DNA of 64,000 nucleotides, taken from Prinsepia uniflora. Its lineage: Eukaryota > Streptophyta > Magnoliopsida > Rosales > Rosaceae. Below are positions 1 to 13,199 of the stretch, in pieces; the first letter of the stretch is position 1; every line of letters starts with the position of its first letter. The DNA is taken from contig CM064876.1 of assembly GCA_032719365.1 (NCBI GenBank), forward strand, positions 56,601,864 to 56,665,863. The letters run 5' to 3'. The notes beneath the pieces are model-generated. The model did not search any database, was not told the DNA's origin, and was given only the letters and a program-made list of their open reading frames with translations. A program made the position numbers and the translations under genes.

Positions 1-2210
1 AATTTTTTGTGAACCTCGATCAAAAATCCATGAACTGGCAGTCGTAAAAAGGACAACCCTTATGATACTGAGGGTTAGAAAGAAAGTTAGTGCAGAGAGA
101 TAAAGCCAACCATTATGACATTGTTGCTAAAGCGGTCACAAAGACAGTTAGATAGTTGCATAAATGCCTCGAATGGGTGAGAAGATAAGCTGCATCTTAA
201 TTTCTTAGGTTGAAAGAAACAGTTTTTACCACAAGGGCCAGCCTTTTAAAACTATGAAACCTTGGTTAAAGGTGTTCATAGGTTCAGAAATTGATGAAAA
301 TCAATTTTCTATGTTTTATTGGTTGATTGTTAGTCATTTGAGAAACTAGATTGTTCTCTATTTATAGGCGATGAAGAAGCTATTAACTTGTCAAGTTGGG
401 CCTCACGTAGATCCCATGCAACTATTTTTTCTGTTGAAACACTCTCATTTGCCTCTGTTTTCTTCGCTTATGTCAGCACTACCCATGTTTTCATCTTTTC
501 CACGTTCAAAGCTGCTCGGGTTGTTTTTCTGTTTTGAATCTTTAATTTTCGCGAGCCATTATTTTAAGCTCATAGGAAATTTTTTGGACAATTAACCCAT
601 AGGTCATTCCTAACATATAAGTTTATTAAAAAATTAGCATATAGAAAAATTAAACTCATAGATCCTTTAACTAATCAAATGTCTATATAATTTAAAATAG
701 ATCATAGTTTTTATATAAATTACAACTAATGTCATCCAATTGTAAACTAATTCAACAACAATCTAAAAAGGACTTACCAAAATCTATCATTATTTAAACA
801 TTACTTTTTATTTTTCATTTTATAGAAAAAAATTCAATTGTAACTATAAACAATATATATATATTACACATATATAATATTTATTATATACATAATATAT
901 TAAAAAACCCAAGAGGACAAAGAAATCAAACATTAAGGGGATATAAAAAGGTAGATATTGAATTTATTATTTATAAATTCTGTTTTGAGACTTTTAAATA
1001 AAAACAGTTTGAGATAAAGTCTTATTTTGTTTAATATGCAAGCATTAAAAGTTTTAAATAAAAATAAAAGTTAAGAATGTAACAATGATTTACCCAAATT
1101 TTTTTAGGTGTAAACAAAATCATATGACGCCATCTAATAAAATAAATAAATATATAAATTCTGACTTTTATATTCAGTTTGAGTCTGATTTTTACGGGTA
1201 CCATTTCAAACCATAAACCAAACCCAATAAGTCAATTCGGTGTTTTAACTTTATTGACAAAAAAAGGGATAAGATCTGACCCGATTAGAACGAGTTGGTT
1301 CAGATTTTCTAATGTAGTTGCCCAGCCCCAGAATAACACATAAAATGCAATTGAGCATATAATATCTACTACACAAACTATGGTATTTACAAAAATTAGG
1401 GTTCTAAGAACGACTAGAAAATCGAATCCAAAATAAGGAATACCAAATAGGATCAAGGATGCAACCACGGCTGGTCTGCAGAGGGAATGAGAAAATAGGA
1501 GAGCGATGAGAGAAAAAATTAGGAGAACAAATGAACGGATTGAGAATACCATACAGGTAGGTACCGAGGTTTTGTTAGGAATATACGAGCAGACCATTGC
1601 ACTAATCTAATTGCAAAGAACGAGCCAGAAATTAGATAAAACACAAACCATACTCGTCTTGGGAAGCCTTGTTGCCTGCTGTGAACTCTGAAAAATCTTC
1701 ACAATGCTCTAAGCCGGCTTCATTTGTCCAACTCAATTCGCATCTTAATTCCCCTCATCAAACCACAACTCAAGATGTTCATCTCAACATGGTACACAAA
1801 AAAAATGTCCGCAGGCTACGCAATCTTAATTTTCAGACCACATGCATCCCATGAAGTTTAAAACCTTTAGACACATCAACAAAAGTAACAAGTTAACCGA
1901 TGACAGACTCCATGAACATCTACAAAAGGATATCCTAACATGTACAATCTAAGCTAAGACATAACTGTAGCTGTAGAATGTACATGTACCAACTATTCTA
2001 CCAGAGACCGGTTGGTTCCCTGCATACAGTTAAATGGAGCAGTTACAACACCATTAACATTACAATCATCCATAACTACTGGAGTAAATATAACAAGCAT
2101 TCAAAAAGTTAAATGGAGGTCACGGAATCCTAGGCGAGAAATGATAGCACAGCACATTCAAAAGGTCACCAGTAAGGCAATAGTATGTTCAGCTGCTCAC
2201 CAGTGGGGTC
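1..2210. other. AT-rich intergenic DNA downstream of the MBD gene
   Basis: No reading frame here has recognisable protein similarity. The stretch next to the MBD stop codon (roughly 1860-2210, read on the minus strand) is probably its 3' untranslated region, but I cannot place the polyadenylation site. The part from about 600 to 1200 is very AT-rich, with short TA runs near 858-900. A 121-codon minus-strand open frame at 1232-1597 is hydrophobic but has no family I recognise, so I do not call it a gene. Confidence 0.5.
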
Positions 2211-5200
2211 TCAACCAACCTTGCCACTGCCAGCAACGTCCCCATCCTTGATCTTGATTCCCTCCTCAGTCTGAGCATTGCATTTTCCGTAGTTCTCACC
2301 TGCGTCATTCTTCCCTTTGATCTCTCCCTCCTTGGGAGCTGCTGTTCCATCCAAATCCTCTTTCTCAGCTCCCCCATTTGCTTCAACGGTCAAGGCAGCT
2401 GTGTCACTAGTGCCATTCGTATGTCCTCCCTCAGCTTGAAGAACCTCCTCTTTGTTGTTTTCAGTAACCTTAGTTGCCAAAGCTTCATCCGCAGGTTTTT
2501 CCTCTGCTGCAACCTTTGGCTCTTCATCTTTCTCCTCATCTTGACTTTTCTTAGCATCAATTTCTTCCTGTGCTTTTTCTCCCATCTCAATATGATTTTC
2601 CTTGGAAACAGATTTCTCTTTCTCAGCTTCTGCATCTTTCTTCTCAGAAACCTCTGTATCAACCTTTTGCTCTTCATCTTTCTCCTCATCTTGACTTTCC
2701 TTGGCATCAATTTCTTCCTGTGATTTTTCTCTATTCTCAACATGATTTTCTTTGGAAACATCTTTCTCTTTCTCAGCTTCTGCATCTTTCTTCTCAGAAA
2801 CCTCTGTATCTTCCATTTCAATTTCAGTCGTACCATCAGTTTCCCCTTTGTTGCCCTTTGAACCAGCCGATTTTCGGCCTCTTTTTTTTGGAGGCTCGCT
2901 CTGTGGGGCTGGAGCCGTCTTCACCTTTTCGCTGATCCGTGCTGATCTCCTAGGGGATTCACCAGTTCCCCAATCAAACTCTGATATCGCAGGGTTACCA
3001 GGGTGTGATTTTAGGTACAGCTCCAATTGTTTCTTAGTGTTAATCTCCTCCCCAGTTGGAGAAATAAATACGACCTCATTTTTCCTTGCTGTACCTCCCT
3101 TTTTGGGAAAACACTGTAGAACAAAGAAAGAAAATGTAAAAAAAAATCCAAATTAATTTGTGCAATAACAACATTTACTTTACTCAATCAACCATTCTTG
3201 ATAATTCCAACAATATTACCATGGTATAGTCGTACATTAATGGATTCATAAGGCTAGGCAAACATATTCACAAGCTGTCTTGTCTACATATTTTACCAGA
3301 AAAATTCTTTGCAACTTCTCCAACATCCAGTCAGACTACCCAGATAACCTTTTTAAAATCTGTGGAATCTTCTCCAACATTAGGTTGCTTCCCCGCCAGA
3401 ACAAAACATCTTCCTTAGGAAGAATGGATTATTGTAGTTCCTTTAAACTGAAATGCAAAGTACATGCTCCATGAAGATTTTAGTGTGGAACTTCTACAGG
3501 AAGAGACATCCATCCAATGATGTAAGCCTGTCCACCACTGTTTACCAACGACTGTTCTCCTATATTACACAAACTTTGAGTTCTAGGCATGGTATAGTTT
3601 TTTGTTTTATTGGTTAGCAATCATATCCTTTCAAAAACTTCCCACGGAATCCCAATTTCTTATTGCAGTAGTGCTGTACAGGAACCAACTTATTTTAAAA
3701 CCTATATACATCAATCAAAAACTCTAATTTCATACTGCAGCCACAGAACAACTACACATGATACAAACTATTACCATCTGATGAACGCAGAAATCGATAA
3801 AGTGGTTGTCATAAAAAACATCAACACCTGAGCAATTATCTTGTTTATCACTAGGATAACAGCATGATAGATTTACACCGTATACAGCAAAGAAATGTTA
3901 CAGGCAGTACATACATTGGAGGAAACAGAATGGCTTTCCTAAGAAGCCTGATGGCCATGGGTTTGCAGAAGCCTATTTGAAAACAGTTATGCCTGGATAC
4001 ATCTTGACCTCCTCAAAGGAAAATATGACAATGCAGGAGCCTTGTGCAGTGCTTCCTTTTTAATAGAAAATGCATATGTACATAATGTATGTAAATGAAA
4101 GAGAGAGAAGAGAAAAAGGGGAGAGAAATATTCACATGTTTTTCGACTTAACAATTTTAGGTTTGACTTCACGAGCTTGATATTGAGTTTGATAGAAATA
4201 TGGGGAGACTCTAGGATTACCAGAACTAAAACAATCAACAGTCAAGATAAAACATGCACCACTACTATAAACTACATTTCTTCTTACCTCTTCTAATTTC
4301 ATCAAACACATGCATCTCTATGATGATGTTAAACAAATGTTGAACACATGTTAAGAAATAAAAGAATAAGAAAGAATATCAGACCATGTAGCATATTCAA
4401 CCTTTATTATGTTTTGAAAATTTGTTTACAATCAATTAAAATAACAAAACATGGCAAGCAAAAGAGTCCCATCAATTAGGTACCATACGATTCTCCCATG
4501 CTAACTGAATATTTTCCTCAAAACATCATACATGTCAACAACGAATGTTGAATAGAGTTCTGAGATATAAAAAGGGCACACAACCCGGGGCTTAAATCAT
4601 TAAGTATTGAAGAGGAGTAGCCAACATTAGGGAGAGTTCCCCCCGTATCGGGGTCCTACGCGGCTCGAGGGTTAGTCATAGCCTACGTGCGAGGGATACC
4701 ATGGTTTTCACAAAAAGAAGATTCATTTTGAACACCAATACAGAAACTTGGAAGTAAAAAATAGAATTGGTTTTACAGCATCAAACCCAAAATAATTTTA
4801 GATTACACCATCAAATATACAGTAGCATAAGTAAAGGACTGCCACAGACGCATATGTCAAGCTAGAGCTGCTATCTGGGGCTCCTAGGTCCAAGTAACCT
4901 TTTATTAAAATTTTGTTGGTAAAAGCAGGGTATGACAATCAGTTTTTGAAGGTGGCGTAGCATACAGTTGAATAACCAAAATAGGTGCATCGGTTAAAGG
5001 GAATTCCTCATCGGAATTCCGTCTGACAAGGCCAATGAGCCTGAAAGTTGTGTAACAACATTTGTGTGCCAGGGAAACAGCCATAAGTGGTGCATAAGTT
5101 TTGAATGCACAGATTTCTACAAAGCAAGTCCAAAGACCTTTCCGTATCAGATCATGCTACAGTATATCCAGACAAGAATAAATAATAAGAAATGGAAAAT

Positions 5201-6525
5201 ATGTCTAAAAGCCATGTTTGATTTTAGTGAGCCAAGTATAAACAGAAAATCATGTGACTAGATCATCTCATCATAAGATTGACTAATCAGATATTCTCAT
5301 ATTACTTTAGTGAAATCAAACCGATCCAACATGTAACCAAAAGAAACCTGTCAAAAGTAAGATATAGTTCAAACTTTATTTTAAGAAACATTCAAAGTGC
5401 ATATCAAGAGAACTAAAATACCAAAATTGTCAAATTTGGAAAAAAGAAAATTCCTAGGATCAACATTCATGGATATGCTCGAATTTTGGTGATTTCCCAG
5501 ATACCGTGTACCCTAGAAGGGAATGGGTCAATGCAGCTCCCTCGTTTCCCAAAGAAATTCAGGTCCACCTCATCTAAATCTACCATAATCATAACTGTGG
5601 AGGAAACTACCAGAACCCATCTAGGAGACTAGGATACATAATATTCTACTTCCAAGATTTTAAAATTAGTGATCTATAGAATAAGTATATACAGAAATAG
5701 CTCCAGTTTACTTATAAGGTATAAGAGGATCAAGTTTATCAAAATTCACAGGGCTTCCAAAAATGCCAACAAAGAAGTACTTGATCCAAATTATGTAACC
5801 TTTTTACAATATCTAGCTTAGGTGCCATACAGGAAAGAACTTCCTGCATCTCTATCACGGAATATAGCTACTCAAAACAATATCAATCACAATGTTAACA
5901 ATAATAATAAATAAAAATTCCAAGAAAGAATTTTATGTGTTTTGGTGAGTTTAAAGAATCTCTCCAGAATATACTTCCACAATGTACCATAAGAAAAAAA
6001 GAATATACCTCCACAAATAAAGCTTTTCCAATATTTGCACATTGCACGCATATCACCAAATTTATGTAATAATTTACAGTCAAAGGCACTACCCTTATTT
6101 TGGATTTTAAAATTACTACCTTCAATTAAAAATTAAAATGATTGGAAAATGAATTTAAAAATATGCAAATATAAAAAATAAAAATAAGAAGCCCTAGCGT
6201 TCGAAAACAGGCACTCCTAAAAACAAAACTCAACTCCACAAACACAGGAAAAAAAATAATTGAATAAATCAAGCAGAACCAGGAACAGAATCAAATGATC
6301 AAACCAACCCCAGCACTCCAAAATGAAAAAAAAAATTAAAATCCTTAAATTACAACAAATACAAAGCTAGAAAAGCAGACGATAGCTGCAAATAGGGCTC
6401 GTTGGTGCTGAAAAGAAAAAAGTACCTATATGAAGATGAAAAATAGTGTGGTGAAGAGAAGGAGGAACCTTTTTCTTCCAAGCAGGAGGAGCTGAGAGCT
6501 CTACCTCATCCACTTTGCTATCCAT
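2211..6525 (-). CDS. Methyl-CpG-binding-domain protein, MBD10/MBD11 type (two exons)
   Basis: Spliced minus-strand gene: exon 1 is 6469-6525 (19 codons) and exon 2 is 3113 down to the TGA at 2211-2213 (300 codons), giving about 319 residues. The donor (AAG|GT at 6469/6468) and acceptor (ACAG|T at 3114/3113) are canonical and in phase 0. Across the junction the protein reads as one MBD fold, with APPAWKKK from exon 1 followed by exon 2 motifs FPKKGGTARK, VVFISPTGEE and KSHPGNPAISEFDW. A basic AT-hook-like KKRGRK follows near residues 95-100, then a long Lys/Glu-rich acidic tail with two 50-residue repeats. This layout, MBD first and a charged low-complexity tail, is that of Arabidopsis MBD10 and MBD11, nuclear chromatin proteins; that class is not a strong classical methyl-CpG binder. 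The start is the ATG at 6525, which begins the conserved N-terminus. The gene appears intact. Whether it is the MBD10 or MBD11 orthologue cannot be decided here. Confidence 0.9.
2511..2810 (-). repeat. Two tandem 150-bp coding repeats in the MBD protein tail
   Basis: Exon 2 holds two adjacent in-frame copies of a 50-codon unit (2661-2810 and 2511-2660; about residues 121-170 and 171-220). Each begins DTEVSEKKDAEAEKEK and ends with QDEEKDEE plus QKV or PKV. They differ at only a handful of residues, so the duplication is fairly recent. The unit is highly charged and probably disordered or coiled-coil. Confidence 0.9.
3114..6468 (-). other. 3.36-kb intron of the MBD gene
   Basis: GT (6468-6467) to AG (3115-3114) intron separating the first 19 codons from the rest. 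It is AT-rich with no convincing coding frame. A GC-rich patch at about 4585-4705 stands out from the AT-rich surroundings and could be a short inserted element such as a SINE, but I could not recognise a family. A short purine-rich tract lies at about 4095-4130. Confidence 0.8.
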
Positions 6526-6700
6526 GTCTGCAACAGTAGAGAATTCAAACGAATCAGCCAAAAGACCCAAACTACTTTCTATCTCTAAGAAACTACTTTC
6601 TCTCTCTAGAGCGCCTGTGCTTTTCTAATTTGTGCGCGTGTGTGGGTTATAAAGACGACTTGTTTAGAAGCTCCAAGAAACCTCACTTTTATTTATCCAA
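6526..6700 (-). promoter_or_regulatory. 5' leader and proximal promoter of the MBD gene
   Basis: The minus strand upstream of the ATG has AGAAAGTAG repeats (about 6568-6602). A TATAA-like element is at about 6647-6653, roughly 120 bp upstream of the start codon. The placement suits a plant TATA promoter with a short leader, but only the motif and spacing support it. Confidence 0.35.
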
Positions 6701-6995
6701 AAAAAAAAAAAAAGAAACCGTCAGTTTGTCTCTCTCTGCTTTGTTTTTTTTTCTCAAAAAGTTGGATATTAATTAGTCTCAAAGATAAAATTCAGACATG
6801 AATACGTGTGATTTTCTGTGGTGGTCATTTTTTTCCGAGGAGGCGGTTGATGGAAGCTGGTTTAGTTTCTAAAGTTTATTTTCTGCTTTGGACTTGTTCA
6901 TAAATAGATTGGTCTTTGTACTGTTTAGAAAGACAAACATTGATCGTCCACTTTTCGTTCAAAAAAAAATGTGTGTGATGTTCTCGTTCACTTGC

Positions 6996-7027
<32 letters not shown>

Positions 7028-8566
7028 ATAATTTCTTTTGAAGTGTTTAACGTTAAAAAATAAAACATACTTTGAGCTATTTGTAGTATAAAAAAAAAAA
7101 ATTGTATCAAAATACCTTTAATTTATTTAAAGTCAATAGAAAAATAATTTTATCTTCCTGAATAAGGATTAATAGAAGTTAAAATATTAGCATACTACTC
7201 TAGTGCCCTATATTTATAATTTAGCCGATTGTTTTGCCTCGTAATTAATAATTTAGTCTATTTTTCTTCTTTTGTTTGGATAAATCTGATACTTTCGTAT
7301 AATTATTTTTTATTTATCTTATTTTTTGCATAAGCCAACGTCACGTAGTTATGTGTCTGGTGAAAATCTTTCGAATAACGTTTTATAATGCACCCCACAC
7401 CATCCTACCCACGCTCTCACTTCTAGAGGCTACCCTTTTCTCATAAAGAACAAAAGGGCTAATTACCCTAATCCCTACCTTTTTTAGTATTATTATTATT
7501 TTATTTCCTTTTATTATTAGTTTTTTGTTAAATAAATAGTAATATTCAAAAAATATAGAACCACAAGACCATAAGAAGCACTCTTCACAAAAAATAGGAA
7601 ATCTAAGAAGTGTCCACGGATAAACTCATAAACAAAAATAATAGGCAACTTGAATCACGTAATAAATATATTCCAAAAAATAGTTGAAGCCCAAAATTTT
7701 AAGCCCAAATAAGATACTAGAGCCTGAATTAAACAAGACCCAGCCCAAAAAAGGGCTTAGACCAACCAAATCCCCAAACTCGATCTACCCGAAACCAAAC
7801 CAACAATATGGATACCACAGTACCATACACAACGAACATAATAACCTAACTCAACCACATCAACACTAGCGATGTGAGTGCCAAAGGCCACAACCGCATC
7901 CGTCGACATAGCTGATGTCGTTGTGGACATCAGCGCAACCACCATCGTAGCATGGATGATGTCCCTAACATAGCACCGAAGCAATTGAAGGAATCACTGT
8001 TGTCAAAGAAAGACCATTATCGTGCGCCAATAGAACACGAGTCTGATACGGGTCTCCTAGCATATCTGAATTAGAGACCGATCTCAAAATGCAAGCAGAT
8101 ACGCAACTCCAAACCGAGGACGCAGTTGTAGCCTCGAGTCAAAGTAGCAACCACGAGCAAAATAAGCAGCAACCAACGATGAAGCCTCAACAGCAACCGA
8201 GAGTAAGCATCACCGCATTCAAAATAACTGACGTGTAGACAGAGCTCGTTGATGGAAACAATGCAAAGACGCCATCACCGTCTAAGAGAGATGAGGAAGA
8301 AAAGTGGAAGGAAATGAGAAAGAAAGGAAGGGGGAAGAAGGAAGAGAGGGAGAGGGAAGGAGGAGAGGACTGCCACCGACCCTAACTAAAGCCAGGGCCT
8401 GTGGCAACTAGGGTTTAGATTTTCTTTCTTTTGCTAGAGAGAGACGTTAGGAAAATGAGAAGTAAAGTAATAATCATTATTTTATTTTATTTTTGGTCAC
8501 TATATTAGGGGTGTTAAATTCGTTAAAATCGACCGAAAAGTTGGATTGTACTGAAATCATATTGAA
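6701..8566. other. AT-rich intergenic DNA with simple repeats
   Basis: No supported gene. It contains an A-run near 6701-6714, an (AT)n microsatellite at 6996-7022, and a long purine-rich stretch at about 8280-8372 on the plus strand. The part at 7680-8460 is less AT-rich and may be an old unrecognised transposon fragment. The stretch at about 8506-8566 (beginning aggggtgttaaattcg) looks like the end of a dispersed plant repeat cut by the retrotransposon that starts at 8567. Confidence 0.5.
6996..7022. repeat. (AT)n microsatellite
   Basis: Uninterrupted alternating A and T for 27 bases. A run of this type is usually length-polymorphic. Confidence 0.95.
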
Positions 8567-10855
8567 TGACAGGACCCGTTCTTAGTACACTTTGATAACT
8601 ATGCCAAGTTCTACTTCCGTTTGAAAACGATTTCAAAATACCAAGATTACCCTTAACTCTTGTCAGACAAAGGATAATCGTACCATCTTACCGTTCAAGC
8701 CTCCGCCTCTTGGTTCGCCCCGATCTTTATGCAACGGTCTTGAAGGGTCACCAAAAACCATGAAAATGTGTGAGTGGACAAAATAAATATTTAAAAGCAT
8801 CGTTTGGAAAGCGTAAGTTTATACCCTCTGTTTTATAAAACTATGCATGAATAAGTAAATCGTAATAGCAAATAATCAAGTCTCAAAGTATACAAAAATT
8901 TTATGGCATTTCAGTTAGAAAATCAGTGAATTAAATCAATGTAAGGAAAATCAACTAATATATAAAGATTAATATCAAGATACCACATATCAATCATCAT
9001 AATCAAACCGCACTACCGATAAGTAAACCACTCGGGAAAATAGAGCCCAACTTTATACGTCCGAGTATGGACCGATCGAAGAAAACAAAGCCCATCTCTA
9101 GACGTCTAAGTCATAGCCCAAATAACCCGTCTCAAGAAACAAAGCCCAGCTCAACGTCTGAGGCTAACTAAATAACCCGCTAAGGGATACAACATTTGAG
9201 CGTTAACCACATAACACGCTCAGGGATACATCATCTAAGCTTTAGCCAAACATTCAATGAGGGTTATCCAAAAACCTGAATATCTAGAAAAACATATGTT
9301 TATAACACATATCAATTTCTTAAACCAAATTCGTATTTCAAAATACAGGTTTAAGCCCAAAACACCGTTTATGTAAAATTTCGTACAACATGTACTTAAA
9401 TAATTCTCGTAAAATAATTAAAAATTGTTTAAAATCATAAAAGAACCATCATCACACAAATCATATAATAAAGCGATTAAACTATTCAAATATGCATGCA
9501 TAATAATTTAATTAAAATAAAAGTAAGGAAAAATACACTCACACACTATCTACGCAGTCGAATTCCGAGTTACACGCTCTTTCATAAATTCTGGGAACCC
9601 TATCGCCTATCATAAATCATTACTAGCGGTCACTAACATCCCAAACACCCTTATATTTAATTTTCCTGATTTTCAAGATTAAAATATGAATTTAAAACTA
9701 CGCATAATATTGCAGATAGTCAAAACTACTCCAAGTCGATGGTCGTTCATCTCGAAAATTGTATCATTGGATTTGTAACATAAAAAATATGAAGTTTCAT
9801 ATTGGGCAGATCACAGAGGACCGCCGCCCGTGCCTCCACGCGTCACCAGGGTTCTCTGCACATGGTGGCCACATGCCTACACAAAGTCATCTTTAACCTT
9901 GGTTCAGACCCGATTTCTTGTAATTCGGGTCGGATGACCGGCGAATAAGACCTAATTCAAACTCCCTTATTCTACGTCCATTTTCCATGTTTTAATAATC
10001 GATTTTCATCTACAAGACCTAAGGAAGAGTTCAATGGTGTTCAAATAAGAGAGAACTTACCTGATAACATGGTCTGATCTCATGAGCTTACTACTATGGT
10101 TCTCCAAGAATTCTTATGGCCTTTCCCGCACCCAAGCTTCATTCTTCCTGTCTTAGAATGATCGTAGGACCTCCAGGAATATACTAACATGCATGTTCCC
10201 AAGTTTCCTAGCTTAGAACTAGAAAACCCGAAATAGGAACACACAGGTTCCTGGTTTCCTCTTCACTGTTTTCCTCATGTTCTTCTCTGGTTTTCCTCTA
10301 GTTTCACTCCTTCCTTTCTTCTCACTTCTTCTTCTTCTTCTCTTTTCCTTTCTTCTTCTTCTTCTTCTTCTCTTTTCCTTTCTTCTTTGTCCCCTCTATT
10401 TTTCTGGTTGTTTTTTCCTCCTTGTTATTTCTTTCTTTGCTTTTAGGTTCTACTCCACCGAATACACCACAACACACACCAATACACATATATATAAGGA
10501 CTAAGTCAGTGGAAGGGAGAGATAAGGGAGGGAAAACAAAAAATTCTAGATTATCCTAGATCCCTTGAAAATTTACCAAAATACCTTTATGCCCAAAATT
10601 ACCAAAATACCTTTATGCCCAAAATTACCAAAATGCCCATAGTTACTTTTGATTTGTATCAAACCCATTCAATCTCTGATTGCCCCATACCATCTGTCTA
10701 CGAACTCAGGAGTGCAAGGCCTTTGTAACAATCCTCAAGAAATGTCCAAAAAGTGTCTAGGTTAAAAAGCCAACTTTTTGACCTTATAAGGGAAAAATCG
10801 TCATTTCTATTTTTATTTTCTTGAATTACCTTTTCTGAATTTCCGGACCTTTACA
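8567..10855 (-). repeat. LTR L1 (3' LTR of the three-LTR complex)
   Basis: On the plus strand it starts TGACAGGACCCGTTC and ends CCTTTACA; in element sense it runs TGTAAAGG...TGTCA. It matches the LTRs starting at 25306 and 30978 along most of its length. A pyrimidine-rich (TTC)n tract lies at 10300-10445. A 26-bp unit (CCAAAATACCTTTATGCC plus flank) is repeated at about 10577-10640. The left flank ends TTGAA; the matching duplication cannot be checked because the far end is truncated. Confidence 0.75.
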
Positions 10856-12442
10856 ACCTACCCCCTTAAAAAATTTAGTCCTCGAAATTTTAAACAAGCA
10901 TATGTGGATATTATATCTGCATCAAGGGCTCGGCTCCCACGTGACCTCTTCCATGTTGTGATATGTGATTCCTCCGCAACACTTTCATCAAGGGAAGAAT
11001 TTTTTAGCACAACTACTTTTCCAACTGGTCTAAAATTTTCACAAGTTACTCCTAAAACCTTAAGTCACCATGAAACTCAATAGGATGCTATTTCGACACA
11101 TGCGCCTTATCATGTAAGTACTTTCATCAATACATGAAACACATTGTGAACTCGAGAGAGTTCCAGGGGTAATGTCAATATGTAGACTACTGAGTCTATC
11201 CTCTTCATCATCCCATACCGCCCTATATGCAAGGACTCAATTTCCCACATTAACCAAACCACATAATACCCTTATCACGTTTTTCTAGATCTGGACGGTC
11301 CTCACAGATTGACTATCCATCTGAGGGTAAAAAAACAATACTAAGATGCAGCTTCATTCCAGAATACCTCTGCAACTCTACCCGAACCTCAAGGTAGTTC
11401 TCAGATCTTGATCAAACACAATTAACTCTAGGATTTCATGCAGTCTATTAATCTTATCAACAAACCATTTGGCACCTTATGCCATACGAAAATCTTCTCT
11501 TACCGGTAAGAGGTAGTCTTATTCTACTCCATTATTAAGTGAATCTCACTTCTACTTATGATTTGGAAATAACTACCATGTTTCGCATGACTTCTACCTT
11601 TCAGTCTTTTGCATGCTGGCATATCATGGTATCTATCCACAAACTCTGTCATTTATCGTTTCATGCCAGCTTAACAAAAATGTTTCCTAGGAGTACGATA
11701 CAGCTTGATTCCTCCAGGATGCATTGTATAAGTCGAGACATAGGGTCTGTAGACTTTTTTTCCAATGTACCGGTCACTACATTGGCTTTCTTTAGACAAT
11801 ACTTGATAACATAATTATAGTTCTTAACTGGTTCTAATCACCTTTGTTGTCTCAGCTTTTAGGTCCTTTTGGGTGAAGAAATATTTCCATAAAAATTCTG
11901 CACTTCTTTTCCATAGAGACAGTGCCTCCATATCTTTAATACGGGTATCATTGTCACTAGCTTCATGTCATATATGGGGTAGTTTAACGTGTAAAGTTTC
12001 AATTTCTGTAAGAAATTACCTTTTTATTGATGCATCAATATACTACCCCAAATCCTATTAATGATGCATACTACTAGGAAGAGTGAATACCAGAGCAGAA
12101 ATCAACCTTCTTTTTAGTTCCTGACAACTCCGTTCATAATTCACATCCCAAATGTACTTCCCTTCCTTCTATAAACTATGTGTAGTATCCTACTAATCCC
12201 AAAAAACTTCTTAACCTCTAACATTGTCTTTAGTTAAACCTATTTGGCCACTACCTCTGCTTGCTAGAAGTCCACACTAACCTCGACAGCTGACATCACA
12301 TGCTCCAAAAAATCAATAGTTCGCCAAAACTAACATTTACTAAACTTGCATACCACTTGATTTTGTTTTAGTGTACTTGTCATTATCTTGAGTTAATCGA
12401 AGAACAACCTTATTCAGTAAATCCATGAACACTAGTGGAGCA
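10856..12442 (-). pseudogene. Decayed Ty3/Gypsy internal region with RNase H/RT-end pol remnants
   Basis: Directly inside the LTR, the minus strand carries the polypurine tract AAGGGGGTAGG. About 12150-12440 aligns by eye with the better-preserved pol at 19400-19700, covering the RT C-terminus and the RT/RNase H connection. Many stops and indels leave no open frame. The remnant breaks off at 12442, where a second LTR is inserted, and resumes at 24459. Confidence 0.6.
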
Positions 12443-13061
12443 TGACAGGTCTCATCCCTAATCCCCCTGGATTATCGTGGGATGACCTACTCCCGCCTGA
12501 CACCACGTGTCAGACAAGGGATAACACCGTGACCCAAACAGGATTTCCAGAGTACGCAGCTTCAAGTGATGCCATGGTTTCTACTACAACCTGCATCCAC
12601 GATCAATCTGAAGGGTACCAAAAAACCATTTAAAACTGTGTGTAGAAAAAAAATAAGCATTTTCAAATACACTTCGGGAAAATACATTTATACCCTCCAA
12701 TTAAAAGCATGCATGCATCAGAAAACATGTAATCTCAAATGCTTTCTTAAAATCAAATCATATTTCTTTTCAAACCAAAATATGTGAAAACATCTGAACA
12801 TAAAGCAATGCTCGAAAACATGACCAATCTTCATATCCCACATCTGTCTCATCACATATTATCACCAGTCAAGTCATCCATGCAACACGTGGAAATAAGC
12901 TCCAGGACAGCTCACGTCCGAGCACGTCGCTGTGAACAAATCTACAATCGATGTTCATATCGTCGTGAACAAATCAACGACCGATGCCATACATAAGCAC
13001 TCCTGAGCCGAGCCTTCCATGGCTGCTCATCAACAAGCAGTGCATCATGACCTCTCTGGAA

Positions 13062-13089
13062 GGGGGGGGGGGGGGGGGGGGGGGGGGGG
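13062..13089 (+). repeat. G28 homopolymer inside an LTR
   Basis: Twenty-eight consecutive G. A run of C (29683-29698) followed by (CT)n occupies the equivalent place in the related plus-strand solo LTR. The tract is therefore an ancestral feature of this LTR subfamily, although the exact length may be affected by sequencing. Confidence 0.8.
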
Positions 13090-13199
13090 ACATACCGCAT
13101 CCCAGAGGCGAGCAACATATAATAGAGACCTCTCCAGTGAAACACATTCACTACCGGAGGCCCTCTCCGGGGAAACACATTCACAACTGGAGTCACTTC

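Noticed and set aside
1232..1597. 121-codon hydrophobic minus-strand frame
   Set aside because: No recognisable family and AT-driven Leu/Ile/Phe content; no supporting splice or neighbour context.
2390..2836. Lys/Arg-rich frame overlapping MBD exon 2
   Set aside because: It is a shifted-frame shadow of the repetitive acidic tail; the true frame has the MBD domain and clean splice sites.
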